Positions 58,499-64,000 of a DNA stretch of 64,000 nt are shown piece after piece. The translations under genes and the position numbers were made by a program. This stretch comes from Poecilobothrus nobilitatus (taxonomy: Eukaryota; Arthropoda; Insecta; Diptera; Dolichopodidae): NCBI GenBank assembly GCA_947095535.1, contig OX352772.1, positions 170,710,613-170,774,612 of the forward strand. Direction: 5' to 3'. The notes under the pieces were generated by a model that saw only the letters and a program-made list of their open reading frames with translations, was not told the DNA's origin and did not search any database. Each line of letters begins with the position of its first letter. Positions within the stretch are counted from its first letter, which is position 1.

Positions 58499-58723
58499 GG
58501 ATTTTTTTTTTGTTTTTGTTTCTTGTTGCACTGTATATGATTTTTAATTTTAATCTTAGTTCTAAGTTTATTTATACTTAACAATTATGTAATTTTATTA
58601 TAACTTTTATTGAATTTAACAATTTATTATTGTTTAATAGTTATTATATTTATTATAAATTTTATGTAAACTGTTTGTGCTAAGCAGTATAAATAAAATA
58701 AATAAATAAATAAATAAATAAAT
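58499..58723 (+). other. LINE D 3' UTR and (AAAT)n tail
   Basis: A/T-rich non-coding sequence ending in AAATAAATAAAT repeats (58689-58723), a common LINE tail. Confidence 0.7.
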
Positions 58724-59391
58724 GGAAGAGATTCCATTTACAAGAGATTGCCGAAATTTTTGGCAAATAGATCTGCTTTTTATTTGGGCTCGGATACAAT
58801 TTCGTCATTGTTATCAACCAAAGGCGGGAACGAAGAACCTACACTTTTACCGTTAAGGCTCTTAGCAAAGGTCCAATGGGATTAGCTATTTTTTGGTCGG
58901 TAATTCTAGTGGGATTTTGGATAAATTAAGTAAGATGGAATAAAGAAGCGAAATAAATTAGCGAAAAGCTGAACTTGTTTCCCAATTAAGTTTTGACTGG
59001 GAGAATTGTCATTGGAGTAGTGGAGCCAGTGTCTATTATGGATATTGAAATCACCAGCCACAACAATTTCCGATTCTGGATTTAATTCCAAAATTTCATT
59101 AATCTGGTTGGTGAGATTTTCAATCTCCAAAATAGACTCCAGTTCACTAGAGTTTAGATACCTGTATAAGTAACATAACGAGCGACCCCCTATGAGGCAC
59201 AAAATGAGAGACAAAGGGTAATTGTCAACGACAAAGTTGTCGTCTTGGACAACCACCTGGGCCTCACATAATGCTAATATTGCTGGTTTTACCGAATTAA
59301 GGTGGCCTTGGACGGCAAGAAAATTCGACTGCAGACCAATTCGAACATTGCTAAAATTTACGCTAAAATTGGCAATGATTAATAGCAACAA
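58724..59391 (-). pseudogene. LINE C endonuclease part (minus strand)
   Basis: 59391-58906 encodes an apurinic-type endonuclease start (NVRIGLQSNFLAVQGHLNS, ILALCEAQV) and AGDFNIHNRHWLHYSN. 58900-58724 continues, shifted, with PPLVDNNDEIVSEP and ADLFAKNFG, which in these LINEs leads to the RT. The RT part is found at 54140-52691, on the far side of LINE D. About 200 or more residues between are missing. Confidence 0.72.
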
Positions 59392-60134
59392 TGGGTTTGA
59401 AAATATATAAATAATATAATCAGAAAAAAAAATAAATAAATAAAAAACACAAAAACCAAAAGATTCAAGTATTTAAAGAATTTGACAAACAAAGAGTAAA
59501 TTAAAAAATTAATTGAATTTTAATATTGAGTGCAATGATCAATAAATAATCACTAACTAGCACTTAATTACCAATTAATTAATATTAAAAGATAAACAAT
59601 CAATATTAATAATTAATAAATAATATTTGTTTTATGCACTACAAAAATATATATATAAGGTTACGCACAGTAATCTTTCTAATGAAACAACGTTCAATTT
59701 GATATTACATGAAACGCACTATTATAAAAGTTTTTAACATTAAAAAGCACTGTTTTTATTATAATAAAACGCACTGTTTTATTTCCAATTATTTGTGAAC
59801 GAATGTTACAATTTCTTTTAAAATTTGGGTTTTTATAAACTCAAGTTAAACGGTTTAACGATTAACGTTTAAGCAGAGTTCATTAACCTTCATATTATAA
59901 TATTCAAGTATATAAGAAAAAAAATTATACATATTATTATCTGATTATTACATAAGTAAGTATATAAAGTTACATAGTAATTGAAATTGATATTGAAATT
60001 GAAATGTTTAGTTAAAATCAAATGTTGGTACTGACAATCAATAAAAATTAATTTTGACATAAAAATATTTTTGACAAATCAGCATATTTACAAATGGAAA
60101 TATACAAAGTAAGTATAATTTATACATAATTTAT
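59392..60134. other. A/T-rich DNA, no gene seen
   Basis: Contains AACGCACTGTTTTTATT-type short repeats (59701-59785). May include an LTR or UTR of the neighbouring BEL-like element; I cannot define one. Confidence 0.35.
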
Positions 60135-60298
60135 TTAAAATTTAATAAATTCTAAAATTTTAATTAATTGCAGTTGTTTATGTCCAAAATATATGCTAGA
60201 TCCACCGATGGCGACCCGGATCAACTGCTGATGTTGCTGAATAATTTCAGATAAGTATAAATTGTAGTAACCAAAAGATAATGATTCTTTGTGAGTAT
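60135..60298 (-). other. Open region after the BEL integrase, function unknown
   Basis: A minus-strand frame continues to 60135 (STHKES-like to IKILEFIKF). It could be the end of the pol polyprotein or chance; no recognised motif. Confidence 0.3.
60208..60225 (+). other. Primer-binding-site-like sequence
   Basis: TGGCGACCCGGATCAACT on the plus strand looks like an LTR-element primer site, preceded by CCACCGA. It is opposite in direction to the BEL integrase, so a second, oppositely oriented LTR element end may lie here. Confidence 0.3.
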
Positions 60299-61490
60299 TT
60301 AAATGTTTAGGTTGAAGACTGAACATTCTGCCCCCCTTGTCGCGGTAACGACGTCAGAACTGGGATGCGTTTCGAGAACACGTCCTAATAGCCAACGAGT
60401 AGCGGGGAGGTTTTCATCGTATACTAGCACTAAATCATGTTTTACGATATTATCTTGTTTAACAAACCATTTAGAACGCTGTTGCACATGAGATATATTT
60501 TCCTTTTGCCACTGCTTCCAGAATTCCTGTACTAAGCGTTTCCCATACTGCCACCGATCTAGTTTTGTTCTATTTATGTTTGTTAAGATTGGTTTAGGTG
60601 GTGTCATTAGTACATCTCCGATTAGAAAATGCAAAGGAGTTGAGATCATTAGGCTCCTGAGTAATTGGGCATAACGGTCTCGAATTCAAACAAGCTTCAA
60701 TTTGGGTTAAAATGGTTGAAAATTCCTCATATATTGAAGTGAAATTTCCCATAATCCTTTTTAAATGTGTTGTTGTGGATTTAACTCCAGCTTCCCAAAG
60801 ACCCCCAAAATGTGGGGAACCTGGAGGAATGAATTTAAATTCTACTCCTTCATTTTCGAAATTGGAGGCCAAGTCGAATCCCAGTTGTTGTTTCATTAAA
60901 TTATACTGCTTGGCGAGTTCTTTGCTAGCTGAGACGAAATTTGTACCATTATCACAGTATAATTTGTAGCACTTGCCTCTTCTTGGAGCAAATCTTTGGT
61001 ATGCAGCAATTAATCCGTTTGCGGTAAGATCGGTAACTAGCTCCAAATGAATAGGTTTTATTGCCATTCAAATGAATAGTTCAACGTAAGTTTTTTAGTG
61101 TGGTGGTTTTCTTTTATTATGTATTTTTAATTCGAACGGACCACAGTAATCTAAACCGGTACATGCGAACGGTCGAGTAAAGTTGAGTCGGTCTGGAGGT
61201 AATGCACTCATCAATAGATTTTGTAGTTTTGCTTTTTGTCGGTAACAAGGTAAACATTTGTGAATAATAAGTCGCATTGTATTCCTGGCGTTGATGACCC
61301 AAAACTTCCGTATGAGATAACTCATAAGTAATTGGGATCCACCGTGTAAGGTTTCCATATGTAACTTTTCAATGAGCAATTTGGTAAAACGAGATTTATC
61401 GGGTAGAATTATAGGAAACTTTTCATTGTAAGTTAAATTTGTATTCTGTAAACGACCACAATAGTAGAATAAGCGGGTCCTGGATTCATG
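60299..61490 (-). pseudogene. BEL/Pao retrotransposon integrase (zinc domain, core, C-terminal domain)
   Basis: From about 61490 downwards: KLLIEKLHMETLHGG and KCLPCYRQ (H-H-C-C zinc domain), then TGLDYCGPF (first core Asp). 61067-60594 has HLELVTDLTANGLIAAYQRF, YCDNGTNFV (second Asp) and PPGSPHFGGLWEAGVKS (third acid), then ACLNSRPLCPITQEPNDL. 60649-60299 is the Pao-type C-terminal domain (TPLHFLIGDVL, W..WQKENISHVQQRSKW, TRWLLGRV). The catalytic triad appears intact; single frameshifts at about 61080 and 60625 split it. It would insert element cDNA. No RT part is in the window. Confidence 0.85.
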
Positions 61491-62173
61491 GATTCATAAA
61501 TTTTTTTATATAATTTGATGGGTATAATATTTTAAAATAATATTTTTATGTATAAAAAACAAAAAGGAAAACAAAAAAGTATGTGAATTGAGGTTTTACT
61601 GATAACAGAATAGCTGTATAACAAAAAAGTATATGAATTGAAGTTTTACTGATAACAGAATAGCTATGAGGTTTCGAGGCCACTTTAAGAAACTATAAAG
61701 CTCCAAAAAAAAAAATAAAAATAAAAAATAAAATAAAATAGAATCATACAGTAAGGATTCAAACCAGCTCCTTCTTATTTATCATTGTGATACTCAAAAA
61801 TTTTTGATTGAAGGTTATCTCTTAAAAAGGCGCCCCCCGTACTAAGTTACTGAAAACAAGTACAAAGTTGTAGGAGACTGAAAATTTTTTTTGTTTGATA
61901 GACCTATAGTTGTGAGAGATTAAAAAAAAAAATATGGTTTGTTGAATTTGAAAGTAATTATGTGACAAGAAAAATAAAAAATATGGTAATAATTTTATTA
62001 AAATGTGAATGAAAAAATTTTTAGTGATAAGAAATAATGTTTGCGGTTTTTTGTTTAAAATTTAGAAAAAGAATTTTTAAAGTTGTAAAATAAAAATCTG
62101 AAATGACGTCAGGGGACTACTATTGTTAAAATAAAATAAAAAAAGTCAAATATGTGTATAGATACTACAAAGT
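61491..62173. other. A/T-rich DNA with a 54-bp tandem repeat
   Basis: Two direct repeats at about 61568-61620 and 61622-61675 share AACAAAAAAGTAT(G/A)TGAATT and TTTTACTGATAACAGAATAGCT. The rest has poly-A tracts and a G+C-rich patch GGCGCCCCCCG at 61830-61840. No gene. Confidence 0.6.
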
Positions 62174-62473
62174 TTATTCATTTATTTTTAGTGTTTTTCG
62201 ATATTTACATTTTTTTTCTTGAAATTTCTTTACAATTTTACCTAATCGTAATAGGCATATCTTAGGAAATTTGATTGAACTCTGAGTAAGTAAATCCGTC
62301 CATTTGTCATCTTTATCTTCTCTCAATGTATTGAATTGGATCAATGTTGACTCAGCATAATTCCTCAGAAATTTGATATGATATTGCATTTCTCGTCTAT
62401 ATTTCTTTCTAAAGTGTTTTTTATTTTCTAGAAAAAATTGATTAAATACGATAAGTGTTCTTGCAAACTCCAT
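62174..62473 (-). CDS. Hypothetical protein, 99 residues, near a Polinton-type integrase
   Basis: An intact frame starting MEFARTLIVFNQFFLENKK, very basic and aromatic, predicted mostly helical, with no membrane span. I do not recognise it. It lies 350 bp downstream of, and on the same strand as, the Polinton-type integrase, so it may be a minor gene of the same element. Its intactness in a region of broken genes is notable but could be chance. Confidence 0.4.
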   Translation of the reverse strand: MEFARTLIVFNQFFLENKKHFRKKYRREMQYHIKFLRNYAESTLIQFNTLREDKDDKWTDLLTQSSIKFPKICLLRLGKIVKKFQEKKCKYRKTLKINE

Positions 62474-62821
62474 TGTATGTTTAAAACTAAAGAAAACTAA
62501 TTAAACCGTTAATTTAGAAATAAAATATGAAAATGCTGAGAATTAACTAAATCTTCTGTGAGTAGGAGTGTTAAGGTGTAGATAAAAATCTATTAAGTAA
62601 GGTATACGACACTTGGTAAGTTTATGAATATATTATGTTAAGGTTCGACCCCAGAGAAGATTTTTTAAAATTATAATAGTAGATACAGAATATAAATCTG
62701 ATTTCATTGTAATAATTGATTTACGAACAATCAAACAGGATCCATCATATTAAATGGAAATTCATTAAAAACAAAAACAAAAATGTAATAAAAATAATAT
62801 GAAATAAACAAATTTTTTTCT
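62474..62821. other. Spacer, no gene seen
   Basis: A/T-rich sequence between the small ORF and the integrase; no motif recognised. Confidence 0.4.
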
Positions 62822-63742
62822 TTATATTAAATCAGTTTTATTAATCCATGAATTGTGAGCGAATGAGAATCCAAGCCATTTTACAAAAACCTTATTATCT
62901 TTACTTTTAATAACTTTTTCAACTAAATAAATGTTATTATGTTTAGATTTAAGCAACTCATGCTCATAGAAGCTTTCTTGTATGTGTTGACCTTGATAAT
63001 CTTCCAGTAAATATGTGACAGGGTTAGTGATTTGAACTTTTCTTATCTTAAATAATTCAGTTGTCCAATTTGGGGTGTAGCCTTTTTCAAAAACATATTT
63101 ATACTTGCTTATTCGAACTGAATCATTAATTTTATATTTTGCGGGTAAAGCTATTTTTATATGATTATATACAGTTTTAAGTAAATTTTCAGCATTATCT
63201 TTATTGACATCAGATGGTCGTTTCTGAATTGTTCGATGTTTAGTGTTGTTATATTGTTTAACTTGTTCTGCAATTAGATTAATCTATTTATAATTTCCAT
63301 TAAAACTAAATTCTTTCCACATCTTTTCTTTTAAAGTTCTATTAAAACGTTCTACAATAGAGGCTTTTAATATGCTAAATGTTGAATAATGGTTTATATG
63401 ATATTTATCCATTAAATTTTTGAATATTTTATTAATAAATTCTTTCCCATCATCGGTTTGCAAGTTTTGCGGATATCTTTTAGAATTTGCAAAAATATTT
63501 TGCATTGCTTGTGTGACGTTCTCTGAAGTTTTTGTTTTTATAGGGATTGCCCATGCATACTTAGAAAAGGTGTCAATTACAGTTAATAAAAATTTAAAAC
63601 CTTTGTTTTCTTTAGCATATGAACCCATTTCTACTAAATCAGCTTGCCATAGATCGTCAAATCCTTTAATTATAACTCTACGACGTTTAAAATTTCTCCG
63701 TGCAGGCTTATGCAACTCTTCAACAACCTCTCTTTTATTCAT
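62822..63742 (-). pseudogene. Polinton/Maverick-type integrase with C-terminal chromodomain, one nonsense codon
   Basis: ATG 63742 (MNKREVVEELHKPARRNFKRRRV) opens a core domain with DLWQADLVEM, TVIDTFSKYAWAIP, QTDDGKEF and KASIVERFNRTLK, the D,D,E triad of the retroviral-integrase fold used by Polintons. At 63284 a TAG interrupts FNGNYK; the same frame then continues through YNNTKHRT and KYKYVFEKGYTPNWTTELFKI to a chromodomain (NIYLVEKVIKSKDNKVFVKWLGF...NSWI) and TAA at 62822. The full length of about 306 residues fits the family. The single TAG (probably a TGG Trp codon before) is the only defect seen. The remaining Polinton genes would lie beyond the window. Confidence 0.8.
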
Positions 63743-63774
63743 TTTTAAATAAAATGTATGTAATTATTATATAA

Positions 63775-63969
63775 CTAATTAGAAAATCTTTCACTGAAAA
63801 TGTTTTTCCGATTATTACTATCAAGAATCTTGGAAATAATTTCGTCAGTATTTTGAATTCTTCGATTAAATCTGTTGCGATCCAGTGCTATAATTTTCCA
63901 ATATTTGCATCGAGCTAACTTATATGCAGTATTCCACTTGTATAATATATGTATTTTGGGCTTTAACAT
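63775..63969 (-). CDS. Unrecognised 64-residue frame upstream of the integrase
   Basis: Starts MLKPKIHILYKWNTAYKL and is basic throughout. It sits 32 bp before the integrase start on the same strand. It may be a gene fragment of the same element continuing beyond the right edge, or chance. No motif known to me. Confidence 0.3.
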   Translation of the reverse strand: MLKPKIHILYKWNTAYKLARCKYWKIIALDRNRFNRRIQNTDEIISKILDSNNRKNIFSERFSN

Positions 63970-64000
63970 AAATCTGACTTTCTTTTTTACTTTCTTTTCA

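Larger units (their letters stand above)
54141..58723 (+). mobile_element. LINE D: CR1/Jockey-type element, 5' truncated, interrupted by a 1.54-kb repeat
   Basis: A single long ORF2 from the endonuclease onwards, 3' region and (AAAT)n tail at 58689-58723. It inserted into LINE C, whose endonuclease part continues at 58724. Its ORF2 is split at 56772 by the repeat 56773-58312. Confidence 0.78.

Noticed and set aside
58378..58581. Separate small membrane protein (67 residues)
   Set aside because: It lies in the shifted frame over the LINE D ORF2 C-terminus, which has the expected family motif in its own frame.
61740..61800. tRNA-like box B on the minus strand (GGTTTGAATCC)
   Set aside because: The T-loop would be too large, and no A box or acceptor stem is found.

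Overview
The window looks like nuclear DNA of a higher (cyclorrhaphan) fly. It is very A+T rich, and it carries a long, degraded copy of a mitochondrial genome in the ancestral insect gene order, with COX1 starting at TCG inside tRNA-Tyr as in flies. Transposable elements of kinds common in Diptera break it up: P-like, R1-like, CR1/Jockey-like, errantivirus, Ty3/Gypsy, BEL/Pao and Polinton. I see no ordinary single-copy host gene. Because the mitochondrial genes contain frameshifts, TAA/TAG stops, missing blocks and transposon insertions, this is a nuclear mitochondrial insertion (NUMT) and not a working mitogenome.

Layout. (1) 1-933: ND1 start, tRNA-Leu(CUN) and the 3' half of 16S rRNA, all on the minus strand. 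(2) 934-30971: one 30-kb block interrupting 16S. It is bounded by inverted repeats and a 7-bp target duplication. It holds a broken P/THAP9-type transposase, a CR1/Jockey-like LINE (LINE A), a THAP fragment, and a (TTA)n tandem array carrying an R1-like LINE. That LINE's 3' UTR holds an errantivirus (17307-30143, AGTG target duplication), whose 3' LTR holds a second Ty3/Gypsy element (24233-30015, GTCT target duplication). The outer array ends in a tRNA-derived SINE-like head. (3) 30972-32945: rest of 16S, 12S and the start of the control region. (4) 32946-37745: LINE B (minus) inside the control region. (5) 37746-46871: rest of the control region, then Ile-Gln-Met, Cys-Tyr, COX1, COX2, ATP8, ATP6, COX3, ND3, the tRNA cluster, ND5, ND4, ND4L, Thr, Pro and ND6, with ND2-Trp and several tRNAs deleted. 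(6) 46872-51543: two related non-coding insertions and a duplicated ND6 3' half. (7) 51544-52690: CytB, cut off at its 3' end. (8) 52691-59391: minus-strand LINE C split by plus-strand LINE D, which itself contains a 1.54-kb repeat. (9) 59392-64000: BEL/Pao integrase (minus), uncharacterised A+T-rich DNA, and a Polinton/Maverick-type integrase with a chromodomain (minus).

The genes do not work together as a system. The value of the region is its stratigraphy: mitochondrial DNA entered the nucleus, then successive elements inserted into one another, and the junctions allow them to be ordered. The most unusual signals are the TIR-bounded insertion in mitochondrial rRNA DNA, the five-layer nest with readable target duplications, a LINE/repeat chimeric junction present twice in inverted orientation 49 kb apart, and several exact small snap-back palindromes spread through unrelated sequences. 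Family names are from recognition of motifs only; no database search was possible.
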